In this document: positions 7,350-15,324 of the stretch, one piece after another
How positions within the stretch are numbered: the first letter of the stretch is position 1
Layout: each line of letters begins with the position of its first letter
Source of the DNA: VMCP01 sp965659745
Lineage (GTDB): Bacteria; Bacteroidota; Bacteroidia; NS11-12g; UBA955
DNA length: 44,739 nucleotides
Direction of reading: 5' to 3'
NCBI GenBank assembly: GCA_965659745.1
Contig: CBFHXF010000011.1
Span: forward strand, 1-44,739
Translations under genes and position numbers: made by a program
Notes under the pieces: model-generated
The model's input: the letters and a program-made list of their open reading frames with translations, nothing else
Databases searched by the model: none
What the model was told of the DNA's origin: nothing

Positions 7350-7758
7350 AAGCGATTTACCGCTTCCCCAATACCAAACCGAACTCAGCGCCGGGATGGA
7401 TGTTCCCGCCAATGTTGAAAGTACTATTACCCTCCAACCGGGCGAACGTCAATTAATTGCAACGGGATTATACCTCGAAATTCCCCCAGGATACGAAATG
7501 CAAATACGCCCCAGAAGCGGCCTTGCCTTAAAACACGGCATCACCGTTCTTAACAGTCCCGGAACCATCGATGCCGACTACCGAGGCGAAATAAAAGTGC
7601 TCCTTATTAACCACGGACAAGAACCCTTTCAAATCAGCAAAGGCGACCGCATAGCCCAAATGGTATTGGCCAAACACGAAGTCATTTCGTGGGAAGTCAC
7701 TTCAAACCTGAACCCTTCCGACAGAGGCGAGGGCGGTTACGGAAGCAGCGGTAAATAA
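7324..7758 (+). CDS. dut: dUTP diphosphatase
   Basis: The 144-residue trimeric dUTPase hydrolyses dUTP to dUMP and PPi, keeping uracil out of DNA and feeding dTMP synthesis. All five family motifs are visible in order: ELSAGMDVPA (1), IRPRSGLALKHGI (2), SPGTIDADYRGEIKV with the catalytic Asp and Tyr (3), GDRIAQMVLAK (4), and the C-terminal arm DRGEGGYGSSGK (5). The length is standard. The gene overlaps the flippase gene by 26 bases and is followed by 74 bases before the nucleotidyltransferase. This flippase/dut order is frequent in Bacteroidota. Confidence 0.95.
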   Translation: MQRVKIINKSDLPLPQYQTELSAGMDVPANVESTITLQPGERQLIATGLYLEIPPGYEMQIRPRSGLALKHGITVLNSPGTIDADYRGEIKVLLINHGQEPFQISKGDRIAQMVLAKHEVISWEVTSNLNPSDRGEGGYGSSGK

Positions 7759-7832
7759 CATGAATTTCACCATTTTTTAACAAACATTGCCGTTATTTGC
7801 AATCCTTTTCATAATAACCATACGAAATCACC

Positions 7833-8834
7833 ATGAATTTAATCATACCAATGGCAGGAATGGGCAAGCGCATGCGACCCCACACACTAACCACTCCAAA
7901 ACCCTTATTGAAAGTAGCCGGAAAGTCAATCGTTCACTGGCTAATTGAAGATATTGCTGCCGTTTGCGGCGAACCCATCCAAGAAATTGGATTTGTGGTA
8001 GGTCGTTTTGGTGAAGAAACCGAAAAAGAATTATTGCAAATTGCCCAAAGCGTGGGCGCCCGCGGACATATCTTTTATCAAGATAAAGCGGAAGGTACAG
8101 GTCATGCCATTTTGTGCGCGCGTGCCGTGCTCAAAGGTGAAGTGATCGTAGCCTTTGCCGACACCCTTTTCCGTACCCAATTCAATTTAGACAAAACCAA
8201 AGACGGCGTTATTTGGGTTCAAAAAGTAGAAAATCCAAGCTCTTTCGGTGTAGTAAAATACAACGAAGACGGCATCATCACCGACTTTATTGAAAAACCC
8301 CAAACCTTCGTTTCAGATTTAGCCATTATCGGTATCTACTATTTCAAGAGCGGCGAAACCTTAGAAGCCGAATTGCAATATTTGATCGATAACGACATCA
8401 AAGACAAAGGAGAATACCAACTCACCAATGCTATGGAAAACATGAAGAATAAAGGCATGTTATTCACTCCAGGTGCAGTAGAAGAATGGCTCGATTGTGG
8501 AAATTACAGCGCTACCGTTTATACCAATCAACGCGTTTTAGCCAATAAAAAAGAACAATTTACGGTTTCTAAAGATCGTTTCGACGACAGCGTTATCATT
8601 ACCGAACCCTGCTTCATAGCAGAGGGCGTTGAACTGAAAAATTGCGAAATTGGTCCTTTTGTAAGTATCGGCAGCAATTCAAAACTAAAAAATTGCGTTA
8701 TTAGCAATACCATTATTGGAGAAGAAACACAATTAACGCGTTTGAATTGTGAAAACTCCATGATTGGAAACCACGTATGCTTAGAGGGAAATCCCAAAGA
8801 ATTCAGTATTGGCGATTATGCCAGTATGAAATAA
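7833..8834 (+). CDS. Sugar-phosphate nucleotidyltransferase with left-handed beta-helix tail
   Basis: The 333-residue product has the nucleotidyltransferase signature IIPMAGMGKRMRPHT followed by TPKPLLKVAGKS. AEGTGHAI and FADTLF fit the nucleotide- and metal-binding loops of the GlmU/RmlA fold. The C-terminal third (about residues 255-325) has short hexapeptide-like repeats (CFIAEGVELKNCEIGPFVSIG, NTIIGEETQL) that form a beta-helix. This resembles archaeal-type bifunctional or glucose-1-phosphate thymidylyl/uridylyltransferases; the true sugar is not determinable. The next gene starts inside its 3' end. Its place in the flippase/dut/TPR/DUF4292/EnvC block is conserved in the phylum. Confidence 0.85.
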   Translation: MNLIIPMAGMGKRMRPHTLTTPKPLLKVAGKSIVHWLIEDIAAVCGEPIQEIGFVVGRFGEETEKELLQIAQSVGARGHIFYQDKAEGTGHAILCARAVLKGEVIVAFADTLFRTQFNLDKTKDGVIWVQKVENPSSFGVVKYNEDGIITDFIEKPQTFVSDLAIIGIYYFKSGETLEAELQYLIDNDIKDKGEYQLTNAMENMKNKGMLFTPGAVEEWLDCGNYSATVYTNQRVLANKKEQFTVSKDRFDDSVIITEPCFIAEGVELKNCEIGPFVSIGSNSKLKNCVISNTIIGEETQLTRLNCENSMIGNHVCLEGNPKEFSIGDYASMK

Positions 8835-9943
8835 AATCGTTTTGGCTTATCGCCCTGTTTTTCTGTTTGGGAAATCAGGGCGAGGCACAAGTTACACCCC
8901 AGCAACGCTTCCATCAGGCAGAAATCGACTTCCAAGCGTTCAAATGGACCGAAGCCCTTAAAGGTTTTCAAGAAGTTTTTGACGATACTGCGCTGTTGCC
9001 TAATGCCGCCGCTGCCTATCGCATTTCTGTGTGCCACGAAAAGATCGGCACCCTCCCCACTGCCCTACAATTTGCCGAAAAATCCTGCCAAATAGATTCC
9101 ACACAAGACGATTATTGGCTGCATTATGCCCGTTTGTTGGAGATGAAATACGACTACCAAAAGGCATGGAATATCCGATTGAAATTAATACAGCGACAGC
9201 CCCGTTATATCAGTCGCTACGAAGATGCCCTACAAAACGCATGGAATCGCAACGATGTGAAGCAAAGTTTGTATATAACGCAAATATGGAAGGAGCAATT
9301 CGGGCATAATTTGAATTTAACGCAAAAAACAGCCCTGCTATTTTTGGCATTAAACGACACAAGCGCAGCCAAAAGAGAATACGAAGTATTAATCGATAAA
9401 TATGAGGGTAGGCCGGATATTACAGAGGCCTACAACGCTTTCTTAGAGGAAATTTCCCTCAAAACAAAGAATACGGCCCCATGTCCGCAAGCCTATACCG
9501 AACTGAACAAGGGGAATAGTGAATATGCCTATACGATCATCAAATCTTGCGCTCAAGAAAATCCCGAGAACCTCGTTCTTTTGGAACAACAGTTTCTAAT
9601 AGCCTACATCAATACCGACCTTCCAGAGATGGAATTGTGTATCGAAAATTTAGAAATTTATTTTCCCTTTTTAGAAGATTACACGAAGTACGCTCGAGAG
9701 GTAGTCTCCTACATTATGAAAATCCAGGCACAAGAACTTGGCCCACAAGAAATTATTCGCTTTTCAAAATTGCAAGCGCCGAACGAACAGTGGAAATTCA
9801 TACAAGCCGATATCCTAACTTTCACAGGCCAAACCAAATTAGCCCAGAAACAAATTGAATCGATTATCAAATCCAATACCAACCAAAATGAAATCCCCCA
9901 TCATCATATAAAACTGCTACTCTACCAAAATACCACCAAATGA
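8777..9943 (+). CDS. TPR-repeat periplasmic protein, start codon uncertain
   Basis: The mature region is rich in helix-turn-helix TPR units (for example residues about 45-75 with AAAAYRISVCHEKIGTLPTA and 80-110 with DYWLHYARLLEMKYDYQKAW). It is probably exported. A hydrophobic stretch FWLIALFFCLGNQGEAQ reads as a signal peptide, but the only upstream ATG (8777, inside the nucleotidyltransferase gene) gives a 20-residue lead before it. The codon just before the ideal signal peptide start is ATA (8831). So the start is either 8777 with a long n-region, a non-canonical codon near 8831, or a sequence error. The 3' end overlaps the DUF4292 gene as ATGA. The function is likely scaffold-like within the envelope cluster. 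Confidence 0.7.
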   Translation: MLRGKSQRIQYWRLCQYEIKSFWLIALFFCLGNQGEAQVTPQQRFHQAEIDFQAFKWTEALKGFQEVFDDTALLPNAAAAYRISVCHEKIGTLPTALQFAEKSCQIDSTQDDYWLHYARLLEMKYDYQKAWNIRLKLIQRQPRYISRYEDALQNAWNRNDVKQSLYITQIWKEQFGHNLNLTQKTALLFLALNDTSAAKREYEVLIDKYEGRPDITEAYNAFLEEISLKTKNTAPCPQAYTELNKGNSEYAYTIIKSCAQENPENLVLLEQQFLIAYINTDLPEMELCIENLEIYFPFLEDYTKYAREVVSYIMKIQAQELGPQEIIRFSKLQAPNEQWKFIQADILTFTGQTKLAQKQIESIIKSNTNQNEIPHHHIKLLLYQNTTK

Positions 9944-10848
9944 AAAACGCCTTTATCATACCCCTTTTGATGGGAGTAACCGCTTGTTACAGCCAAAAAA
10001 ACACGAATAGCTCGGTGCCAAAAGCAGCATTCCCTAAGGATGAAATGGCAGTACCGTCTGACAATAAAAATATTCGAAACGATAACACGAACGAATCCGC
10101 TGTTACGATTTCCCCTAACACCGAAGATAAAATAATCGGGAAACAAGAACCCGCATCGGAAATTGTTTACGTAAATGAAAAGATAGCGGATACAAAAACA
10201 GGGGGCATAGTACTCGGCCATTTAAGTTGGGAGCATTTCAGTGGGCGCTACGATATTGATATTGACCTCGGCGGCGAACAGCAATACAACGGCGTGATGA
10301 GTTTCCGCATGAAGCGCGACAGTATTTTTTGGTTTTCGATAAGCGCCTCGATCGGCTTTCAGATTGCCAAAGGAATTATCAAAAACGACACCCTCCACGC
10401 ACTCGACCTTTTACAGAAAAACTACTACCGAATATCGCTCAAAGAACTTCAAAGCAGCACACAACTGCCGGCACAAATTGGTGCTTTACAACGCTTATTT
10501 TCGGGGGAAACCCTGTCGCAGCTGATTTATTTCAATAGCGCAGACAGCACTTTTCGCGGCGATGCTTCTTTCTATCCGGGTTATGCGGTGAAGTTCGACC
10601 CAAGCAATAGGGTATTGCAAAATGCCATAAACGACGAAGTGAATGGGCGCTACCTTTGGGCAGACTATACCGACAGATTGCAAGTAGAAAATCCCAAATA
10701 TTCGGTAGCCTCTCAAACCAGCCTCTTTTTAAAAGATGCCTTAAAAACTATACGATTGGATGTTCGGTTAAAAACCTCAAGTTTTGAACCCATACCTTCG
10801 TATCCGTTCAATGTACCCAATGGCTATACACTTGTGGAAACTTGGTAA
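9940..10848 (+). CDS. DUF4292-family lipoprotein
   Basis: The 302-residue product begins MKNAFIIPLLMGVTACYSQ, with a lipobox-like VTAC at residues 13-16, so it is expected to be a lipoprotein. After a low-complexity polar linker (about 20-85), the C-terminal domain has alternating strands (LSWEHFSGRYDIDIDLGGEQ, FRMKRDSIFWFSISASIGFQIAKGIIKND) typical of the DUF4292 fold, which resembles lipid-carrier LolA/LolB-like half-barrels. Family members are nearly always next to an EnvC-like gene in Bacteroidota, as here. A role in outer membrane lipid or lipoprotein handling is inference from the fold. It overlaps both neighbours (4 bases upstream, 29 downstream). Confidence 0.8.
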   Translation: MKNAFIIPLLMGVTACYSQKNTNSSVPKAAFPKDEMAVPSDNKNIRNDNTNESAVTISPNTEDKIIGKQEPASEIVYVNEKIADTKTGGIVLGHLSWEHFSGRYDIDIDLGGEQQYNGVMSFRMKRDSIFWFSISASIGFQIAKGIIKNDTLHALDLLQKNYYRISLKELQSSTQLPAQIGALQRLFSGETLSQLIYFNSADSTFRGDASFYPGYAVKFDPSNRVLQNAINDEVNGRYLWADYTDRLQVENPKYSVASQTSLFLKDALKTIRLDVRLKTSSFEPIPSYPFNVPNGYTLVETW

Positions 10849-12076
10849 GCGTTCTTTTTTAGGACTCTTATTGCTGATAGGCTTGCTATTAGGCAATGTC
10901 TTGAACGCCCAAACTTCCCGCAAAGCGCTTGAAGCGAAACGCAAGAGAGTAGAGCGTGAAATTGCCCAAAGTCAGCGAATTTTAAAATCCACACAAAACA
11001 AAAAACAAGCTACCTTACACCAACTGAGCACGCTCAACCAAATCATTACCCAGCGCCAAGCGCTTATCGAAAACTTGGAAAAAGAGGTGGTAGCTACCGA
11101 AGAGGAAATTGTACGACAGTACGAAACGCTTTCTATCTTACAAGAAGATTTGCTCAAGGAGAAAAGTAAACTCAACGAAACGGTCAAAAAAGCCTACAAA
11201 ACGCGCAAATCAGGTCGCGAAATGGCCTTTATATTTTCATCGAACAGCGTAAAACAAGCAGTAAGGCGTTGGAAATACTTGCGTAAGGTGTCTGATTACA
11301 GAAGGTTTCAAATTGCCCAGCTCAACGATCAACAGGTAAAAGTAGAAAACGCCCTTACGGCTTTAAATAAAATCCGCAAGGAAAAATCACAACTCTTAAT
11401 GGCCCAAGAGCAAGAGCGAAAAAAGTTGGAATCAGATAAGAAAAGCAAAACCGTATTGGTTTCTGAGCTTTCCAAAAAAGAAGATTCCCTAAATAGCCGA
11501 ATTGCACAGAAACAAAAGCAAATGGCTCAGTTGAATGCAGCCATAAAAAAGGCCATAGCTCGCGAAATTGAAGCCGAACGAAAACGCAGAGAGCGCGAAG
11601 CAGCCCGACGTAAAAAAGCAGGCAGCACCGCCACTACCAAAACGCCTAAATCAAGCGCTCTGAGTACCTCATTTAAAAACAACCGGGGTCGCTTGCCTTG
11701 GCCCGTATCGCAAGGCTTCGTTTCTCAAACTTTTGGAGTTCATAAACATCCTGAATTCAAGAATATAACCCTTCAAAACAACGGAATTGATATTACGACC
11801 ACACCCGGACAGTCCGTAAAAGCCATATTTAAAGGTACCGTAAGTGCGATTTTATCTATTCCCGGGGAAGGAGATGCCGTTTTAATCAATCACGGCGACT
11901 ATTTCTCTGTTTACTCTAGAATGGGCACGATCAATGTGAGCAAAGGTCAAAAGGTAGATGTAGGGGATGTTTTAGGAAAAGTAATGTCTGACGACGACGG
12001 AAAAGCCGTGCTCCAATTCCAAGTTTGGGAGGGTCAAACCAAACAAAATCCTCAAACTTGGCTTAAAGGTCGCTAA
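10820..12076 (+). CDS. EnvC-like murein hydrolase activator with degenerate LytM (M23) domain
   Basis: A signal peptide (LGKRSFLGLLLLIGLLLG, ending NAQ) precedes a long coiled coil (about residues 30-265, Lys/Glu/Gln rich) and a C-terminal LytM domain (about 290-418). The zinc ligands of active M23 peptidases (HxxxD and HxH) are replaced: NNGIDI stands where HxGxD is expected and LQFQVW where HxH is expected. So the domain should bind and activate amidases rather than cut peptidoglycan, as for E. coli EnvC. The ATG at 10820 gives the most normal signal peptide; ATGs at 10811 and 10784 are alternatives. It is the last gene of the envelope block. Its TAA stop doubles as the first bases of the next gene's -7 box. 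Confidence 0.88.
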   Translation: MAIHLWKLGKRSFLGLLLLIGLLLGNVLNAQTSRKALEAKRKRVEREIAQSQRILKSTQNKKQATLHQLSTLNQIITQRQALIENLEKEVVATEEEIVRQYETLSILQEDLLKEKSKLNETVKKAYKTRKSGREMAFIFSSNSVKQAVRRWKYLRKVSDYRRFQIAQLNDQQVKVENALTALNKIRKEKSQLLMAQEQERKKLESDKKSKTVLVSELSKKEDSLNSRIAQKQKQMAQLNAAIKKAIAREIEAERKRREREAARRKKAGSTATTKTPKSSALSTSFKNNRGRLPWPVSQGFVSQTFGVHKHPEFKNITLQNNGIDITTTPGQSVKAIFKGTVSAILSIPGEGDAVLINHGDYFSVYSRMGTINVSKGQKVDVGDVLGKVMSDDDGKAVLQFQVWEGQTKQNPQTWLKGR

Positions 12077-12081
12077 TTTTG
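12074..12081 (+). promoter_or_regulatory. -7 promoter element overlapping the stop codon of the EnvC-like gene
   Basis: TAATTTTG begins with the TAA stop of the EnvC-like gene and is followed by TAATT and the ATG at 12087. The same three bases therefore end one gene and begin the promoter of the next, with a predicted leaderless transcript. Confidence 0.55.
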
Positions 12082-12086
12082 TAATT

Positions 12087-12929
12087 ATGAAAGTGATTAT
12101 CATTGGTTCTGGCGTGATGGGATCTGGAATTGCAATTGAAAGCATTCGAGCAGGTTATTCCACCTTACTGTACGATATTAACGCCGAAGCTCTTACGAAG
12201 GCCGAATCTTATATTCACCAACAATTAGACAAAGCGCAAAGTATTGGTAAAATATCAGAACAAAACCGATTAAATGCGCTCGAACTATTACAGTTTTCAC
12301 ACCAATTTGAAGATTTACAAGCCGATTTTATACTAGAAGCCATCGTAGAAAAGCTTCCCGTAAAACAAGATTTGTTTGCCAAGCTTGAAGCACAAAACAG
12401 CGAAAACTGCATTTTTGCTACCAATACTTCTTCTATTCCCATCACTCAAATTGCCCGTGGGTTGAAGCATCCTGAACGTTTGGTGGGAGTCCACTTTTTC
12501 AATCCAGCCCATATCATGAAACTCGTAGAAATCATCAGCGGTGCCGCTACTGATGAATCTGTTGCACAAAAAGCATACGATTGGGCCGTAAAACTCGGCA
12601 AAACTGCCGTGTATGCAAAAGACGCACCAGGCTTTATTGTTAACCGCGTGGCAAGACATTTCTACGTAGAAAGTTTAAAAGCGCTAGAAGAACAAGTGGG
12701 CGATTTTGAACAAATGGATAGACTGATGCGTGCCACAGGTTTTAAAATGGGACCTTTTGAATTGATGGACCTAATTGGAGTAGAAACCAATTATTCAGTT
12801 ACGCAGTCGATGTTTGAACAGTTTCAATACGATTCTAAATTCCGACCCAGCCGCATACAAAAACAGAAAGTAGATGCTGGCTTCCATGGTCGCAAAACCA
12901 AAAAAGGATTTTATTCCTACGAAGGATAA
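12087..12929 (+). CDS. 3-hydroxyacyl-CoA (3-hydroxybutyryl-CoA) dehydrogenase
   Basis: The 280-residue soluble enzyme oxidises L-3-hydroxyacyl-CoA with NAD in beta-oxidation or butanoate metabolism. The N-terminal Rossmann motif is IIGSGVMGSGIAIESIRAGY; NTSSIPITQIA carries the conserved Ser/Asn region; VGVHFFNPAHIMKLVEII contains the catalytic His, with the partner Glu in VEII. The C-terminal domain has DAPGFIVNRVARHFYVES and MGPFELMDLIGVE and ends GRKTKKGFYSY, as in HBDH/FadB-type enzymes. The length is typical of single-function HBDH. A -7 element five bases upstream gives it its own promoter. Confidence 0.92.
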   Translation: MKVIIIGSGVMGSGIAIESIRAGYSTLLYDINAEALTKAESYIHQQLDKAQSIGKISEQNRLNALELLQFSHQFEDLQADFILEAIVEKLPVKQDLFAKLEAQNSENCIFATNTSSIPITQIARGLKHPERLVGVHFFNPAHIMKLVEIISGAATDESVAQKAYDWAVKLGKTAVYAKDAPGFIVNRVARHFYVESLKALEEQVGDFEQMDRLMRATGFKMGPFELMDLIGVETNYSVTQSMFEQFQYDSKFRPSRIQKQKVDAGFHGRKTKKGFYSYEG

Positions 12930-12936
12930 AAACACC

Positions 12937-13392
12937 ATGCTTATGAAAACGAAACTTCTAACCTTATTGTGTAGCATTCTGGCCCTAAGTGCCTGCGACG
13001 ACTCCAGACAGGTAACGGAAAACATACCGCGTGGTTTAGTCAATACCGTTCTCGACTTGAATCTAGCCTCAAATATGCACTTAAACAATGTGGGCACCTT
13101 TTCGTATATCGAAGGGGGCGTTCGGGGTGTTTTAGTGATTCACGATTACGACGATCAGTGGTATGCATTTGAACGGACTTGTGCCTACCAACCTACCAAT
13201 GCGTGTTCTCACATATGGGTGGATTCAATTAACATCCAGTTAAAATGCGGCAATTATGTTTCGGGAAAGTTCGAACCTTGTTGCGAAAGTACGTATATGT
13301 TCTCCGGCTTCCCCAGTAAAGGTCCGGCCGCAGGGCGTTTGGCACAATACTTTATCAGTCGCAACGCCAACATTCTTCAAGTTTACAATTAG
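12937..13392 (+). CDS. Rieske-like lipoprotein lacking intact cluster ligands
   Basis: The 151-residue protein has a lipoprotein signal (KLLTLLCSILALSAC, cysteine about residue 18; the ATG at 12943 is an alternative start two codons in). The rest matches the pattern of small Bacteroidota Rieske-like proteins: WYAFERTCAYQPTNACSHIWVD followed by LKCGNYVSGKFEPCCESTYMF and GPAAGRLAQYFI. In true Rieske proteins two CxH boxes hold the 2Fe-2S cluster. Here the first box is TCAYQ and the second FEPCCES, so the histidines are missing. It is probably an envelope protein with a Rieske fold and no cluster. The gene lies 7 bases after the dehydrogenase stop, so co-transcription is likely. Confidence 0.65.
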   Translation: MLMKTKLLTLLCSILALSACDDSRQVTENIPRGLVNTVLDLNLASNMHLNNVGTFSYIEGGVRGVLVIHDYDDQWYAFERTCAYQPTNACSHIWVDSINIQLKCGNYVSGKFEPCCESTYMFSGFPSKGPAAGRLAQYFISRNANILQVYN

Positions 13393-13495
13393 AATACTAA
13401 AAATCCTTTGTTTCTTGAGCCATAGTTGGGCAGAAACCGTTTGACATGAAATCTGTAAAATTTTCTAAAAAAGTTTTTTTTCATTCGGACTTTCT

Positions 13496-13503
13496 TATAT
13501 TTG
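13496..13503 (+). promoter_or_regulatory. -7 promoter element of the OmpA/TSP3 gene
   Basis: TATATTTG matches TAnnTTTG exactly, about 42 bases before the ATG at 13546. This highly structured envelope gene therefore has a normal leader, unlike most neighbours with this element. Confidence 0.55.
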
Positions 13504-13545
13504 TCATCCACAATTCTACAAAAAGCATATAAAACGGGATAAAAT

Positions 13546-15204
13546 ATGACAAAACACTACCTTAAAAACCTGTTTATCGCAAGCGCCGCCCTTCTATCAG
13601 GAAGTCAAGCAATTGCACAATCGCCAGGCTCGCACAGCATCGAGTTGAGCGGTGGTCTCAGAGAGTATATTGGAGATCTAGGATCTTCATTATTATTCGC
13701 GAAATCTCCCATTTACCAAGGTGGTGGATTGGCATTTGCCTATTATCTAAGTCCAAGTATAGATGCCGTAGCCAACGTATCCTTCGGAGAAGTAGGTGCC
13801 ACTCAAAACATTGAAGAATTCGTAAAAGAAAACGATATCTTTTGGAGAAGCTTCCGCGCTCAAACCGGTGATCTGAGTTTTGGAGCCCGCTATAAGTTCA
13901 ATAACGGCGTTATCATGTCAGAAGATGCCAAATTTGCTCCCTACCTTTATGGAGGATTAAGCGGATACTATGTACACTCATTAATGAAGTGGGGCCCATA
14001 TCCATATGTTGCCGCCACGCGTATTGATCCTGTTTACCAATCTGAGCACCTGGTTGAACAAACCATCACGGATATCGGTTTTGGTTTACAAGGTGGAATC
14101 GGTTTTAAATTTTTCGTAACCGATGCGCTATCTCTACACTGGCAATATACCCTAACCTATACCTTCAACGACCGTTGGGACGGTGCTAACAGTTCTGATC
14201 CAAATCCTCCAAGTGCAGAAAATCCTTTGGTTCACAAATTATGGCGCACCAACGACGCTTGGGGTTACAATGCTATTGGTGTATCTTATGGCTTCGGCGG
14301 TTCTGGTGCTGGTGGTGGCGGAAGCCGTCGCTTGAAAGATTCCGACGAAGATGGTGTACCGAATAAATTTGATGAATGTAAAAAAACATTACCTAAATAC
14401 CGTCGTTTCGTAGACAGCGTAGGTTGTCCTGCCGATAGCGATAATGATGGTGTATTAGATGCCGATGACGATTGTATGGATAAAGCGGGCTTGTTAGCCT
14501 TCAATGGTTGCCCAGACCGCGATGGCGATAGCATTCCTGATCGCTTAGATGCTTGTCCTACTGAAAAAGGTGCCAAAGAATTCAATGGTTGTCCTGATTC
14601 TGATGGTGACGGTGTTGCAGACAAAGACGACCGCTGCCCTTCATTGCCCGGTTTACCCGCTTTGAAAGGTTGTCCTGATACCGATGGTGATGGCGTAGCC
14701 GACTTAGATGACAAATGTCCTTCTACCCCAGGTAATATCGATGCAGAAGGTTGCCCCGACGTAGACGGCGACGGTGTATTCGATAACGTAGACCGCTGTC
14801 CAGATAAAGCAGGTACCGCCGCATCTAAAGGTTGTCCTGTAATCGAAGAAAAAGTAATTCAAAAAATTGCTTTAGCGGCTAAAGGGATCTATTTCGATAA
14901 TAATAAAGCCACCTTGCGTTCAAATTCATTCAAAAACTTAGATATCTTAGTAGATATCTTGAATGAATACCCTGAGGCACTAGTTGAAATTCAAGGTCAT
15001 ACCGATGATGTGGGTGACGATACCGAGAACAAAACCTTAAGTCAAGAACGTGCCGACGCCGTTGCCGAATACCTTAAAGGTAAAGGCGTAGATGCAGCTC
15101 GTTTAACCGCCAAAGGTTATGGCGAAGAAATGCCTATCGCCGATAACAAAACCAGAAGCGGTCGCGATAAAAACCGCCGCGTAGATTTTGTTCTTACATA
15201 CTAA
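13546..15204 (+). CDS. OmpA-family outer membrane protein with barrel domain and TSP3 repeats
   Basis: The 552-residue product has a signal peptide (residues 1-25, ending AIAQ), then a beta-strand-rich domain (about 28-255) of the DUF6089 type with aromatic girdle residues, then thrombospondin type 3 calcium-binding repeats (about 262-425). The repeats contain recurrent D-x-D-x-D-G-V and GCPD units with paired cysteines. The end is an OmpA peptidoglycan-binding domain (about 430-552: GIYFDNNKATLRSNSF, EIQGHTDDVGD, LSQERADAVAEYL, KNRRVDF). It should be anchored in the outer membrane and hold the wall through the OmpA domain. It has its own promoter and ends before a strong intrinsic terminator, so it is probably monocistronic and highly expressed. 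Confidence 0.93.
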   Translation: MTKHYLKNLFIASAALLSGSQAIAQSPGSHSIELSGGLREYIGDLGSSLLFAKSPIYQGGGLAFAYYLSPSIDAVANVSFGEVGATQNIEEFVKENDIFWRSFRAQTGDLSFGARYKFNNGVIMSEDAKFAPYLYGGLSGYYVHSLMKWGPYPYVAATRIDPVYQSEHLVEQTITDIGFGLQGGIGFKFFVTDALSLHWQYTLTYTFNDRWDGANSSDPNPPSAENPLVHKLWRTNDAWGYNAIGVSYGFGGSGAGGGGSRRLKDSDEDGVPNKFDECKKTLPKYRRFVDSVGCPADSDNDGVLDADDDCMDKAGLLAFNGCPDRDGDSIPDRLDACPTEKGAKEFNGCPDSDGDGVADKDDRCPSLPGLPALKGCPDTDGDGVADLDDKCPSTPGNIDAEGCPDVDGDGVFDNVDRCPDKAGTAASKGCPVIEEKVIQKIALAAKGIYFDNNKATLRSNSFKNLDILVDILNEYPEALVEIQGHTDDVGDDTENKTLSQERADAVAEYLKGKGVDAARLTAKGYGEEMPIADNKTRSGRDKNRRVDFVLTY

Positions 15205-15232
15205 ACAACAACAACCAAACAAACCATAGAAA

Positions 15233-15266
15233 GGGGGGAATTCTTTACGAATTCCCTCTTTTTTTT
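15233..15266 (+). terminator. Intrinsic terminator after the OmpA/TSP3 gene
   Basis: GGGAATTC at 15236-15243 pairs perfectly with GAATTCCC at 15249-15256 around a TTTAC loop, extendable by two further pairs, and is followed by a run of T residues to 15266. It lies 28 bases after the stop codon and separates the outer membrane protein from the acetyltransferase/galE pair. Confidence 0.9.
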
Positions 15267-15311
15267 GGTGGAAGCCCCCAGGTCACAACCCATAAATGCT
15301 AATATTTTGGC

Positions 15312-15319
15312 TAACTTTG
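15312..15319 (+). promoter_or_regulatory. -7 promoter element of the acetyltransferase gene
   Basis: TAACTTTG matches TAnnTTTG and is followed by ACACC and the GTG at 15325. It supports that GTG as the start, not the ATG or GTG codons at 15265-15268, which sit next to the terminator tail. Confidence 0.6.
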
Positions 15320-15324
15320 ACACC

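Noticed and set aside
12795..13097. Minus-strand open frame opposite the dehydrogenase and Rieske-like genes
   Set aside because: It spans two real genes on the other strand and lacks a promoter or recognisable domain.
14286..14714. A 142-codon open frame on the minus strand under the TSP3 repeats
   Set aside because: It is low-complexity Ser/Pro sequence, the mirror of the Asp/Gly-rich TSP3 repeats, with no start signal. It is a shadow of the real gene.
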